Shown: positions 1 through 8,346, numbered from the stretch's first letter. The stretch: 26,999 nucleotides of DNA from Bacteroidaceae bacterium (GCA_900769765.1 CAAGHW010000085.1:1-26999), one strand, 5' to 3'. Program-made: numbers and translations. The notes: generated by a model not told the origin, from the letters alone.

Positions 1-753
1 AAACGTATGCGTGAGATTGCCGACAAGGTAGGTGCTATCTTTATGGTGGATATGGCGCACCCTGCAGGTCTTATCGCAGCAGGCTTGCTCGACAACCCAG
101 TGAAATATGCCCACATTGTTACTTCTACAACACACAAGACATTGCGCGGTCCTCGCGGTGGTGTGATACTTATGGGTAAAGACTTCCCCAATCCTTGGGG
201 CAAGACAACACCTAAGGGCGAGGTCAAGATGATGTCTCAGCTGCTCGATTCTGCTGTGTTCCCCGGTATTCAGGGTGGTCCGTTGGAGCATGTCATTGCA
301 GCGAAGGCCGTTGCTTTCGGCGAGGCATTGCAGCCTGAGTTCAAGGAGTATCAGGCACAGGTAAAGCTGAACGCTGCAACACTTGCAAAGGAACTTGTGG
401 ACAGAGGATTCGGCATCGTTTCGGGCGGAACAGACAATCACTCAATGCTTGTTGATTTGCGCGGTAAATATCCCGACCTCACAGGTAAGGTTGCCGAGAA
501 GGCTCTTGTGGAGGCCGACATTACAGCCAACAAGAATATGGTACCGTTCGATACACGCAGCGCATTCCAGACATCGGGTATACGTTTGGGTACACCTGCC
601 ATAACCACACGTGGCGTAAAAGAGGATTTGATGCCTTTCATTGCCGAGATGATTGAGACAGTTCTTAATGCTCCCGAAGATGAAAAGGTAATAGCAGCCG
701 TGCGTCGCAAGGTAAACGAGACAATGGCTGAGTTCCCGTTGTTCGCATATTGA
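1..753 (+). CDS. glyA: Serine hydroxymethyltransferase, C-terminal part (5' truncated by window)
   Basis: Cytosolic PLP enzyme that interconverts serine and glycine and supplies 5,10-methylene-tetrahydrofolate. The reading frame is open from base 1, so the start lies outside the window; 250 residues are visible of the family's usual 410-430. The PLP-binding lysine lies in the motif STTHKTLRGPRGG (codon at 136-138), preceded by the cofactor-contact segment VDMAHPAGLIAAG. The C-terminal domain contains GTDNHSMLVDLR and SGIRLGTPAITTRG, both typical of SHMT. The stop is the TGA at 751-753. No clear terminator follows, so read-through into the carbonic anhydrase gene 74 bp downstream is possible. 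Assignment is certain; only the N-terminus is unseen. Confidence 0.97.
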   Translation, partial: KRMREIADKVGAIFMVDMAHPAGLIAAGLLDNPVKYAHIVTSTTHKTLRGPRGGVILMGKDFPNPWGKTTPKGEVKMMSQLLDSAVFPGIQGGPLEHVIAAKAVAFGEALQPEFKEYQAQVKLNAATLAKELVDRGFGIVSGGTDNHSMLVDLRGKYPDLTGKVAEKALVEADITANKNMVPFDTRSAFQTSGIRLGTPAITTRGVKEDLMPFIAEMIETVLNAPEDEKVIAAVRRKVNETMAEFPLFAY

Positions 754-827
754 ACATTGCCGAAACCTGTACAGGGCTTGTAACAGAATTATAGATAAAA
801 CAAAATAACATCTAAAGATTTAAGATT

Positions 828-1487
828 ATGAAAAAAGGATTATTTCTGAATCTGATATGTCTTGTCATCGCTGTTATGACCTTTACGATGTGCAAGAACC
901 AGCCGTCAGCTGTACCGTCAACACCAGAGGAGGCATTGGCAGAGTTGATTGCCGGAAACGAGCGCTATGTGAATGAGAAGAGCATCCATCCACGCGGAGA
1001 TATTGATAGAGTAGAGATTACAGCTCCTCATCAGGCTCCATTTGCCGCAGTTGTAGGCTGCTCCGATTCGCGTGTGCCTGTAGAATTGCTTTTCGACCAG
1101 GGAATTGGTGATATATTCGTTATCCGTACAGCCGGAAACAATGTCAACAGCGAGATGGTTATGGGAAGCGTTGATTATGCAATCGAACATCTTGGAGTAA
1201 AACTTCTGCTTGTGCTCGGTCACGGTTCGTGCGGTGGAGTAACTGGTGCAATTTCCGAGGGAGAAGAGGAGCATGGAAACATCGGACATCTTCTTGGTAC
1301 CATCCGTGATGATGTCAGTGACTATGTAGGCAAGATAGAGCGTCTTGATGATGCAATCCATCATCATACACAGGTTCAGGTTGAACGCATCATAGCTTAT
1401 CCTCATGTGGCTGAGAAAATAGCTAAAGGCGAACTGATGGTAAAGAAAGCCTACTATGATGTAAATACAGGTAAGGTTACTTATTAA
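828..1487 (+). CDS. Beta-class carbonic anhydrase with lipoprotein-like N-terminus
   Basis: Zinc enzyme hydrating CO2 to bicarbonate. The 219-residue protein carries the beta-class metal site: Cys78-Ser-Asp80-Ser-Arg82 (the Asp-Arg dyad) and His132-x-x-Cys135 in GHGSCGG. The first 22 residues form a basic start, a hydrophobic core and a cysteine (Cys22), followed by a polar linker, which looks like a lipoprotein or Sec signal. The residues before Cys22 (Phe-Thr-Met) are a poor lipobox, so plain Sec secretion or an N-terminal anchor are alternatives. Most beta-carbonic anhydrases are cytosolic, so a periplasmic or membrane-anchored enzyme is inferred from the leader. It lies 74 bp after glyA and ends before a strong terminator. 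Confidence 0.93.
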   Translation: MKKGLFLNLICLVIAVMTFTMCKNQPSAVPSTPEEALAELIAGNERYVNEKSIHPRGDIDRVEITAPHQAPFAAVVGCSDSRVPVELLFDQGIGDIFVIRTAGNNVNSEMVMGSVDYAIEHLGVKLLLVLGHGSCGGVTGAISEGEEEHGNIGHLLGTIRDDVSDYVGKIERLDDAIHHHTQVQVERIIAYPHVAEKIAKGELMVKKAYYDVNTGKVTY

Positions 1488-1507
1488 GAATACAAATTGT
1501 CACAAAC

Positions 1508-1556
1508 AAAATGGTGCGTGTAGGGAACGAGTTGTTCCGTTACGCACCATTTTTTC
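1508..1556. terminator. Bidirectional intrinsic terminator
   Basis: Arms ATGGTGCGT (1511-1519) and ACGCACCAT (1542-1550) pair perfectly, with an inner GGAAC/GTTCC pairing in the loop. The left arm is preceded by A residues (1508-1510) and the right arm followed by a T run (1551-1555), so the stem works in both directions. It sits between the convergent carbonic anhydrase gene and the end of the pyrB operon and probably stops both transcripts. Confidence 0.9.
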
Positions 1557-1570
1557 ATTGGTATATTGTG

Positions 1571-2272
1571 TTAGAATATCATTCCGACTGAAAAACTGAA
1601 AATATTGTCGCGTCGGTCGCTGCGGAATTTCTTGTTTTCGTCTTTTGAGATAATGTATTCCGATGCCTTTGTTATTCCCCAATCGTAGATGAAGTCAAAG
1701 AATACATATCCTATCTTCACGCCAAGTCCTGCTTCCCAATAGTAGCATCTCTTTTTCAGAACCTCTTCGAGTGAATCGTCTTTGAAATGCTTGAATTCCT
1801 GGTTGCTGTGGGCAGTAAACACGAACTTTGTCTTTGGTCCGGTAAAAAGGCTCATCTGGTATTTGCCCTCTTGTATTATGTGGTATCCAACGACGATGGG
1901 CACTTGCAGACAGATTGTTCTCAGATTGTATGTCGTCTGATTGGCTACAATGGAAGAACTGTTGTCGTTTTCGTCTACCTCCTTGAAATCAAAGGAGTGT
2001 CTTGCTATTCCAAAAACAGTTTCTGCCTGAACGTATAGCTTCTTGTTCGTGAGTCTGATGAATGGGGCAATGGTATATCCTATCTTGTTGCTGTGGAGTG
2101 TGTTGGTATCGAATTCGTAACCCTCGATTTCAAATTCGGGATTGTTGTACGCAATGGCTTGAAATCCTGCTTTGGCACCAAAGTTGAATTTTAACTGTTT
2201 CTCGTTTTCCTGTGCTGCAAGACAACAAGGAACAATCATTGCAAAAAACAGTATCAAGCCACGTATATTCAT
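1571..2272 (-). CDS. PorT-like outer-membrane beta-barrel protein
   Basis: A 233-residue protein with a Sec signal peptide (about residues 1-20, cleavage likely after CCLAA), then alternating amphipathic strands such as FNFGAKAGFQAIAY, IGYTIAPFIRL, LYVQAETVFGIARHSF and a C-terminal strand ending in Phe (FSFSVGMIF), the usual signature for barrel insertion. Length and composition fit the small 8-strand PorT/OMP_b-brl group that is abundant in Bacteroidetes; ligand and role are unknown. Its ATG immediately follows the flavin reductase stop with no spacer, so it is the last gene of the pyrB operon and is probably translationally coupled. Why an envelope barrel is co-transcribed with pyrimidine genes cannot be told from sequence. 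Confidence 0.82.
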   Translation of the reverse strand: MNIRGLILFFAMIVPCCLAAQENEKQLKFNFGAKAGFQAIAYNNPEFEIEGYEFDTNTLHSNKIGYTIAPFIRLTNKKLYVQAETVFGIARHSFDFKEVDENDNSSSIVANQTTYNLRTICLQVPIVVGYHIIQEGKYQMSLFTGPKTKFVFTAHSNQEFKHFKDDSLEEVLKKRCYYWEAGLGVKIGYVFFDFIYDWGITKASEYIISKDENKKFRSDRRDNIFSFSVGMIF

Positions 2273-2836
2273 CTATTTCTTCTTTACACTCCAACCGAAC
2301 TTGCCTATTAACTCTCCGGTATGGAAATATTTGCCATGTGCATACACCAAAGGGTCGGCATCGGCAAGATTCCATTCGCCTGTTTCGGGGTTGAGATATT
2401 TGTCATCGGCCTGCACATTCACCACTTCGGCAAGGAACATATCATGCGAGCCCAGAGGTATAATCTGTTTTACCTTACACTCTATGCTCAATGGCGATTC
2501 CATTATTATAGGTGCCTTTACCTCTTTTGACGGTCCGTATGTCAAGCCGGTCTCCTTTGCCTTGTCGTAATCCTTGCCCGAACGTACTCCGCACCAGTCG
2601 GTGGCGTGTGCCATTTCGGCTGTGGTGAGGTTGATGACAAACTCTCCGCTCTCCTTTATAATGGGGTAGGAGTGTCTCTCGGGACGTACCGATATGTAGC
2701 ACATTGCAGGGTTGGTACATGTTGTGCCCACCCATGAGACTGTAAACATGTTGTAGTTGTCAGGATTGTCGCCGCAACTGATGAGCACAGCCGGCAATGG
2801 ATATATCATTGTTCCCGGTTTCCAGTTCAGTTTCAT
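2273..2836 (-). CDS. Flavin reductase-like (FMN-binding split barrel) protein
   Basis: A 187-residue cytosolic protein of the flavin reductase family, which binds FMN and often reduces flavin with NAD(P)H. Family features are the N-terminal KPGTMIYPLPAVLISCG, the segment NMFTVSWVGTTCTNPAMCYISVRPERHSYPII (flavin phosphate and isoalloxazine contact region, described here by its ends at about residues 29-60), and GEFVINLTTAEMAHATDWCG. It starts 3 nt after pyrI stops and abuts the barrel gene. Position in the pyr operon suggests co-expression with pyrimidine synthesis. A direct redox role, for example with flavin-dependent dihydroorotate dehydrogenase, is only speculation. Substrate cannot be assigned. 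Confidence 0.88.
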   Translation of the reverse strand: MKLNWKPGTMIYPLPAVLISCGDNPDNYNMFTVSWVGTTCTNPAMCYISVRPERHSYPIIKESGEFVINLTTAEMAHATDWCGVRSGKDYDKAKETGLTYGPSKEVKAPIIMESPLSIECKVKQIIPLGSHDMFLAEVVNVQADDKYLNPETGEWNLADADPLVYAHGKYFHTGELIGKFGWSVKKK

Positions 2837-2839
2837 CTG

Positions 2840-3301
2840 TTACAACAATTTTACGTCGTTGATGTTCACCTCTTTTTCGCAATAACGGCATTTCAAAGTC
2901 TGATTGTCGCGGTTTGCCACATAAAAGTGGGTTGCCATAGGCTCGTTGTTCGTTATGCAGTTGAGATTGTTGCATTTGATGAGGTTGTGTATCTCGTCGG
3001 GCATCTTTACCTCACGCTTTTCTATCACCTTATAGTCGCGTATGGTGTTAAGCACCACATTGGGAGCTACAATGGAAATCTTGTTTATCTCGTCATCGGT
3101 AAAGAATCTGTCGGCAATCTTTATAAGACCTTTCTTGCCAAGTTTCTTACTGTCGAGATTGTTGCCGATGGTAACATTGTGCTTCATCTCGTGGATGTTC
3201 AACAAGTTTACGACTGCAAACAATTTGTCGGCAGGAATATGGTCTATTACTGTTCCGTTGCATAATGCCGAAACCTGCATTGCTTTTTTATCGTCATTCA
3301 T
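2840..3301 (-). CDS. pyrI: Aspartate carbamoyltransferase regulatory subunit
   Basis: Regulatory chain of the PyrB/PyrI holoenzyme; binds nucleotide effectors (CTP, ATP) and, through its zinc domain, the catalytic chain. The N-terminal nucleotide domain contains NGTVIDHIPADKLF. The C-terminal zinc site is Cys110, Cys115, Cys138 and Cys141 (CNNLNC and CRYC), almost the same numbering as in E. coli. I chose the ATG at 3299-3301 (MNDDKKAMQV) rather than the upstream in-frame ATG at 3343, because that longer version would overlap the end of pyrB and add 14 residues without family counterpart. The resulting 153 aa equals the usual length. It lies 14 bp after pyrB. Confidence 0.95.
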   Translation of the reverse strand: MNDDKKAMQVSALCNGTVIDHIPADKLFAVVNLLNIHEMKHNVTIGNNLDSKKLGKKGLIKIADRFFTDDEINKISIVAPNVVLNTIRDYKVIEKREVKMPDEIHNLIKCNNLNCITNNEPMATHFYVANRDNQTLKCRYCEKEVNINDVKLL

Positions 3302-3315
3302 GGCTGTAGTCTTTG

Positions 3316-4230
3316 TTAAATGGTGATACCAAGTACATCGCAAATGATTGCTTCTCTCACATAAAGTCCGTTCTGCGCCTGCTGGAAGTAGTATGCCTTA
3401 GGGTTGGCATCTACATCGTGTGCTATCTCGTTTACACGTGGCAGCGGATGAAGGATACGCAAGTTCTCCTTTGTGTTTGCCAGCATGGCGTTTGTGAGAC
3501 GGTAGCAGTTCTTTACCTTTTCATATTCCATAAGGTCGCTGAAACGCTCGCGCTGCACGCGTGTCATATATATGATGTCGGCATTGGCGATTACATCCTC
3601 GTTGAATTCTGTTGTTTCGGTGAAGGGGATGTTGTTCTCTTTGCAGAACAGTCTGTATTCTTCGGGCATACGTAGCTCGTTGGGAGCTATGAAATGGAAT
3701 GTGGGGTTGAAGTGGCGCATTGCATGCAACAGGGAATGCACTGTACGGCCATATTTCAAATCGCCTACAAGGTGTATGTTCAAACCCTCTAAAGTACCTT
3801 GTGTCTTTTTGATGGAGTAGAGGTCGAGCATTGTCTGTGAGGGGTGCTGGTTGGCTCCGTCGCCGGCATTGATGATGGGCACAGGGGAAACCTCACTTGC
3901 ATAACGTGCGGCACCTTCGAGCTTATGACGCATGGCAATAACGTCGGCATAGCTCGATACCATCATAATTGTGTCTTTGAGCGTTTCACCTTTTGTTGCC
4001 GAACTTGTTGCGGCATCACTGAAACCGATAACTTTCGCTCCTAAACGGTTTGCGGCTGTTTCAAAGCTCAAACGTGTACGTGTAGATGGCTCAAAGAACA
4101 ACGAGCCTACTATTTTACCTTCAAGGACATTGCGGTTAGGGTTTTCTTCGAACTTCTCTGCAACCTCAAGCAACGAAAGGATTTTTTCGCGCGAAAGGTC
4201 GTTGATTGATACAAAACTCTTGTTTTTCAT
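3316..4230 (-). CDS. pyrB: Aspartate carbamoyltransferase catalytic subunit
   Basis: Catalyses carbamoyl phosphate plus L-aspartate to N-carbamoyl-aspartate, the committed step of de novo pyrimidine synthesis. The 304-residue chain has the carbamoyl-phosphate motif Ser49-Thr-Arg-Thr-Arg53, the loop lysine Lys80 in ATKGETLKDT (contributed to the neighbouring active site in the trimer), and His129-Pro-Ser-Gln-Thr133. Near the C-terminus are LHPLPRVNEI and FQQAQNGLYVREA, typical of the aspartate domain. It is the first gene of the pyrB-pyrI-flavin reductase-barrel operon. The leader from the predicted promoter is only about 25 nt, too short for the UTP-sensitive attenuator known from E. coli, so control is more likely through PyrI and promoter-level regulation. 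Confidence 0.97.
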   Translation of the reverse strand: MKNKSFVSINDLSREKILSLLEVAEKFEENPNRNVLEGKIVGSLFFEPSTRTRLSFETAANRLGAKVIGFSDAATSSATKGETLKDTIMMVSSYADVIAMRHKLEGAARYASEVSPVPIINAGDGANQHPSQTMLDLYSIKKTQGTLEGLNIHLVGDLKYGRTVHSLLHAMRHFNPTFHFIAPNELRMPEEYRLFCKENNIPFTETTEFNEDVIANADIIYMTRVQRERFSDLMEYEKVKNCYRLTNAMLANTKENLRILHPLPRVNEIAHDVDANPKAYYFQQAQNGLYVREAIICDVLGITI

Positions 4231-4260
4231 CGGACCTTATTTATATTTCAAAATTTCTTG

Positions 4261-4291
4261 TAAAGATAAACCATTTAAATTGTTAAAACAA
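4261..4291 (-). promoter_or_regulatory. Predicted Bacteroidales-type promoter for pyrB
   Basis: On the minus strand a TTG (complement of CAA at 4289-4291) is followed after 20 nt by TATCTTTA (complement of 4261-4268), one mismatch from the Bacteroidetes -7 consensus TAnnTTTG. Spacing matches the usual 19-21 nt. Transcription would start around 4254, leaving a leader of roughly 25 nt before the pyrB ATG. Confidence 0.6.
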
Positions 4292-4405
4292 TATCTTTGT
4301 TCTAAATATTTATTCAAATAGCAAACTCTTGTTGCCGATGATATTTTTTCGGACTCGTTGTTGTTATAAACGGCGCAACGATGGCGGTACTATTGAAAAA
4401 TATAT

Positions 4406-4413
4406 TATCTTTG
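4406..4413 (+). promoter_or_regulatory. Predicted -7 element for the PBP1A operon
   Basis: TATCTTTG is an exact match to TAnnTTTG and is followed by CATC, a common Bacteroidales context. It is 79 nt upstream of the PBP ATG in the divergent pyrB/PBP spacer. I find no TTG at the expected distance upstream (about 4383-4387), so the -33 element is missing or degenerate. Confidence 0.5.
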
Positions 4414-4492
4414 CATCTTTAAGGCTGTTTCATGCGCGATATTATGCAAAAATAAACGCATAGAAACTTCTGTAATGTAAAACAAACACAAT

Positions 4493-6925
4493 ATGATAAA
4501 GAAATTTCTCGTAGCTTTATGGGTGGCCATTGGAGTAGGCATGCTTTCAGTAACACTGCTTTTTGTTGCAATTGCCAACGGATGGATAGGTTATCTGCCC
4601 GATACAAGCGAATTGGAAAACCCTAATTACAAGTTTGCTTCGCAGGTGCTGTCGTCGGACGGAAAAGAGATGGGTACCTGGTCGTACAGCAAGGAGAATC
4701 GTGTATTTGTCGATTACAAGGATTTGTCGCCACACCTGGTGAATGCTCTCATCGCAACGGAGGATGTGCGTTTCTATGACCATTCAGGTATAGATGCAAG
4801 ATCGCTTATGCGTGCTATCGTAAAGAGCGGCATCCTTATGCAGAAGAATGCCGGCGGTGGCAGTACCATCACACAGCAGCTTGCAAAGCTCCTGTATTCG
4901 GAAGTGTCGGGAAACAAGCTTGAGCGTCTGTATCAGAAGCCGATAGAGTGGGTAATTGCCGTGCAACTCGAGAAACAATACACAAAAGAGGAGATTCTGA
5001 CTCTTTATCTCAACAAATATGACTTCGGTTACAATGCTGTCGGCATAAAGAGTGCCGCACATGTATATTTCGGAAAGAAGCCCGATGAACTGAATGTCGA
5101 AGAGGCTGCGATGCTTGTCGGTATGTGCAAGAACTCTTCATTGTACAATCCGCGCCGTCGCCCCGAAAAGACAAAAGAACGTCGTAACGTGGTGTTCATG
5201 CAGATGGAAAAGGCCGGTTATATAACAAAGGAAGAGCAGGATTCTTTGTCGGCGCTCGACCTTGTAATCGACTATCATCCTGCCGACCACAAAGCCGGTA
5301 TAGCGACATACTTCAGAGAGTATCTTCGCCTTTACATGACTGCAAAGAAGCCTGAACGCAAGAATTATCGCGGATGGCAGATGCAAAAATTCTACGAGGA
5401 TTCCTTGAATTGGGAAAATGATGCGTTGTTCGGCTGGTGCAATAAGAACAAAAAGGCCAACGGTGATTATTACAATGTGTACACCGACGGTTTGAAGATA
5501 CATACAACCATTGATTCAAGAATGCAGGGCTATCTCGAAGAGGCTGTTCAGGAACACGTTGTGGAATATCTGCAACCACGTTTTTTTGAATCCAAAAAAG
5601 GTCAGAAAACAGCTCCGTTTACAAATGAACTGACAATGGACGAGGTTGAGAAAATCCTTAACCGTGCCATGAAGCAGAGCGACCGCTATCGCATAATGAA
5701 GAAGAACGGCAGCAGCGAAGAGGAGATAGTAGAGGCTTTCAATACTCCGTATGAGATGGAGATTTTTACATACAAAGGCAACAAAGATACTATAATGTCG
5801 CCGATGGACTCCATAAAATACTACAAGTACTTCTTGCGTACAGGTGTGATGTCAATGGACCCTATAACCGGCGAAGTGAAGGCATATGTGGGCGGAACAA
5901 ACTATTATCAGTTCAAATATGACATGGCAGGTGTAGGTCGCCGTCAGGTGGGTTCTACCATCAAGCCTTATCTCTATTCCCTTGCTATGGAAAACGGATT
6001 TACACCATGCGATGAGACCAAGAACGTGGAGCAGACACTTGTTACTGAAGACGGCCGCTTGTGGAGCCCCAGAAACTCTTCAAGAAACCGATATGGCGAA
6101 ACAGTTACGCTACGTTGGGGACTTGCGACATCAAACAACTGGATATCGGCGTACGTGATGAGCAAGCTCAATCCTTATTCGTTGAAAAAGCTTATCCATC
6201 AGTTCGGTCTGTTAAACAAGGATATTACCCCGACTCCGTCGTTGTGTCTTGGTGTTTGCGATGCTTCGGTTGCGGAAATGGTAAGCGCATATACCACATT
6301 CGTAGGAAAGGGTATCCGCACATCACCGCTTCTTGTGACACATATCGAGGACAATGCAGGCAACGTAGTTGCGACATTCTCTGCTACAAAAACAGAGGTG
6401 ATAAGCGAGGAGAGCTCGTATAAAATGATTGAAATGTTGCGTGCTGTCGTAAATGAGGGTACGGGTGGACGCATCAGACGCGTATATGGCATCAAGGCCG
6501 ATATGGGTGCAAAGACAGGTACCACACAGAATAATTCCGACGGTTGGTTCATGGGATTCACTCCATCACTCGTTACGGGATGCTGGGTAGGTGGCGAGGA
6601 ACGCGACATTCACTTTGACCGCATGAGTGAAGGTCAAGGTGCGGCTGTGGCTTTGCCAATCTGGGGACTTTACATGAATAAGGTGTATGCTGACGAGACA
6701 TTGCCATATTCACAGGAAGAGAAATTTGAACTCCCCGAAAACTTTGACCCATGTGGCGTTGGACGTTACTCTACGGCGGCAGAGGACGAAGATTACGTAG
6801 AAGAGGCAGATGATGCAGATGCAGATGTTGTTATTGAAGAGGGTGACGCCGATGCGGTTGTTTCAAAATCGTTAAAGAAGAGTGCGGAGATAGAGGTTGA
6901 AGCTGTTGATGATTTCTTTGAATAA
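4493..6925 (+). CDS. mrcA: Class A penicillin-binding protein (PBP1A-type transglycosylase/transpeptidase)
   Basis: Bifunctional inner-membrane peptidoglycan synthase that polymerises lipid II glycan strands and crosslinks their peptides. The 810-residue chain has an N-terminal membrane anchor (about residues 6-27). The GT51 domain has ATEDVRFYDHSG with catalytic Glu90, GGSTITQQLAK, and YLNKYDFGYNAVGIKSAAHVYFGK shown here only by its ends (about residues 171-194). The transpeptidase domain has the three penicillin-binding motifs: Ser488-Thr-Ile-Lys491 (nucleophile Ser488), Ser547-Asn-Asn549 and Lys674-Thr-Gly-Thr677. The last 45 or so residues form a strongly acidic tail rich in Asp and Glu (from about residue 763), not needed for catalysis. 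The M16 homologue follows after 2 nt. Confidence 0.95.
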   Translation: MIKKFLVALWVAIGVGMLSVTLLFVAIANGWIGYLPDTSELENPNYKFASQVLSSDGKEMGTWSYSKENRVFVDYKDLSPHLVNALIATEDVRFYDHSGIDARSLMRAIVKSGILMQKNAGGGSTITQQLAKLLYSEVSGNKLERLYQKPIEWVIAVQLEKQYTKEEILTLYLNKYDFGYNAVGIKSAAHVYFGKKPDELNVEEAAMLVGMCKNSSLYNPRRRPEKTKERRNVVFMQMEKAGYITKEEQDSLSALDLVIDYHPADHKAGIATYFREYLRLYMTAKKPERKNYRGWQMQKFYEDSLNWENDALFGWCNKNKKANGDYYNVYTDGLKIHTTIDSRMQGYLEEAVQEHVVEYLQPRFFESKKGQKTAPFTNELTMDEVEKILNRAMKQSDRYRIMKKNGSSEEEIVEAFNTPYEMEIFTYKGNKDTIMSPMDSIKYYKYFLRTGVMSMDPITGEVKAYVGGTNYYQFKYDMAGVGRRQVGSTIKPYLYSLAMENGFTPCDETKNVEQTLVTEDGRLWSPRNSSRNRYGETVTLRWGLATSNNWISAYVMSKLNPYSLKKLIHQFGLLNKDITPTPSLCLGVCDASVAEMVSAYTTFVGKGIRTSPLLVTHIEDNAGNVVATFSATKTEVISEESSYKMIEMLRAVVNEGTGGRIRRVYGIKADMGAKTGTTQNNSDGWFMGFTPSLVTGCWVGGEERDIHFDRMSEGQGAAVALPIWGLYMNKVYADETLPYSQEEKFELPENFDPCGVGRYSTAAEDEDYVEEADDADADVVIEEGDADAVVSKSLKKSAEIEVEAVDDFFE

Positions 6926-6927
6926 AA

Positions 6928-8199
6928 ATGAGAACACCTCCGCAAATCAAACCTGTAGTTGTTGACAAGATGGCATTGCCCGTTGAGACGGTGATGCCGA
7001 ACGGTGTGCCTGTGTATGTGCTTGAAGGCGGATACAAAGGCATAGTCAGGTTCGAGTTGCTTTTTAAAGGAGGTTACGCCATTCAGGACAAACCTTTGCA
7101 GGCTACCTTTACAAACCGTATGTTGCGCGAAGGTGCCGGAGAACTTTCGTCTGACGGCATTTCGCAAAAGCTTGATTATTACGGAGCATGGATAGAGAGT
7201 TATTCATCGCAAAAATGCAATCATTTGGTTCTGCATTGCCTTTCCAAACATTTTGTGCCATTGTTGGAATTGCTCGAGGCAATGGTCAAAAGACCGCTTT
7301 TCCCGGAAAAGAATCTCGATGTGGTAAGAAGGGGAGGAAAGGCTCATTTTGAAGTCAATTCAAAAAAGGTCGATGTTGTTGCACAACGATATTTCGAGCA
7401 GGCCTTGTGGGGCGAGAACCATCCTCTTGGACATATTGTGCAGGCTGTCGATTACGACAACATAACCCGTGACGACTTGGTTGCTTACCACGAAAAGGTG
7501 TACAACAGCGGTAATCTTGCAATATTCATCTCCGGCGATGTCGCAGAGACGGAAGTCGCTGCAATAAAAGATGTCTTCGGCTACGGTGAATGGGGAATGG
7601 CCTGCAAGAACGACCGTATATCCGTTGAGAAACCGCTCTCGATGCCGGGAAGACACAATATAAAAATGGAGGGTGCAATCCAGTCGGCTGTAAAGATGGG
7701 ATTCATGGCTATGGATGTTGCCGACCCCGATTTTCATAAATTCCGTTTTTTGACGGTGCTGCTTGGCGGTTATTTCGGAAGCCGTCTGATGTCGAATATC
7801 CGCGAAGAGAACGGATACACCTACCACATTTCGGCCGAAGTGGATGCATACGGCAAAAGGAATGCCTTCATGATAAGTTCCGAGACTGCCAATGAGTATG
7901 TTGAACTGTGCATAAAGGAGATTTATAAAGAACTTGAGAGCTTGGGCAGCAAACCAATCCCAGAAGAGGAAGTTGAGCATGTACGCAACTATATTCTTGG
8001 TGAAATGTGTCGTGAATGCGAAGGCTTGACAGCAAAATCAGAAGTCTTTGTAAATGCTTGGCTCTCAGGAGAATCATTTGCGTCGGTTAATGACTATCTT
8101 GAAGTTGTAAAAACTGTTTCGGCAAGTGAATTGAGTGGTATTGCAAAGGAGTTTCTGAATCCCGAGAAGATGATAGAAATTGTCGTTGGCGACAATTGA
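6928..8199 (+). CDS. M16-family (insulinase-like) peptidase homologue lacking the zinc motif
   Basis: A 423-residue M16B-type two-domain protein without signal peptide, probably cytoplasmic. At the place of the family's HxxEH zinc motif (normally like AHFLEHMLFKGT) it reads ATFTNRMLREGA, so both His and the catalytic Glu are replaced. It keeps the R/Y segment REENGYTYHISAE in the C-terminal domain, which in M16 enzymes binds substrate. This is the pattern of the non-catalytic partner in two-subunit M16B proteases, yet no HxxEH partner is encoded in the window. The 2-nt spacing from the PBP gene suggests co-transcription and perhaps translational coupling. A role as binding partner or chaperone is inference. 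Confidence 0.85.
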   Translation: MRTPPQIKPVVVDKMALPVETVMPNGVPVYVLEGGYKGIVRFELLFKGGYAIQDKPLQATFTNRMLREGAGELSSDGISQKLDYYGAWIESYSSQKCNHLVLHCLSKHFVPLLELLEAMVKRPLFPEKNLDVVRRGGKAHFEVNSKKVDVVAQRYFEQALWGENHPLGHIVQAVDYDNITRDDLVAYHEKVYNSGNLAIFISGDVAETEVAAIKDVFGYGEWGMACKNDRISVEKPLSMPGRHNIKMEGAIQSAVKMGFMAMDVADPDFHKFRFLTVLLGGYFGSRLMSNIREENGYTYHISAEVDAYGKRNAFMISSETANEYVELCIKEIYKELESLGSKPIPEEEVEHVRNYILGEMCRECEGLTAKSEVFVNAWLSGESFASVNDYLEVVKTVSASELSGIAKEFLNPEKMIEIVVGDN

Positions 8200-8244
8200 T
8201 TCCTGTTACACATTCTTGTCGCTCTAAAAATAAATTGAAGTTCG

Positions 8245-8275
8245 TTGTCTTTTTTCAACTTTCTTATTATCTTTG
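8245..8275 (+). promoter_or_regulatory. Predicted Bacteroidales-type promoter for the MORN-glgB operon
   Basis: TTG at 8245-8247 and TATCTTTG at 8268-8275 are separated by exactly 20 nt, an exact match to the Bacteroidetes -33/-7 arrangement. Transcription would start near 8282, giving a leader of about 65 nt before the MORN gene. It is the best-formed promoter in the window. Confidence 0.75.
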
Positions 8276-8346
8276 TATTTGATGGGGAGTATTGTTTTCG
8301 TAATAGTGCGATATGATGCAATACTCTTGCTATACAAAAGATAGTA

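Noticed and set aside
766..775. CCTGTACAGG palindrome between glyA and carbonic anhydrase
   Set aside because: A 10-bp palindrome is expected by chance at this scale; no promoter element nearby.
918..1406. Open frame antisense to carbonic anhydrase
   Set aside because: Lies opposite a gene with a complete active site; composition typical of a shadow frame.
3302..3343. Longer pyrI start, overlapping pyrB
   Set aside because: Adds 14 residues with no family counterpart; ATG at 3301 gives 153 aa with the standard Cys spacing.
4292..4299. TATCTTTG on the plus strand in the pyrB/PBP spacer
   Set aside because: Exact -7 match but no TTG at the correct distance, and it lies close to the pyrB -33 element; the copy at 4406-4413 is nearer the PBP gene.
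8189..8222. GCGACAA/TTGTCGC stem around the M16 stop codon
   Set aside because: 7-bp stem with a 20-nt loop and no T run after it; too weak to call a terminator.
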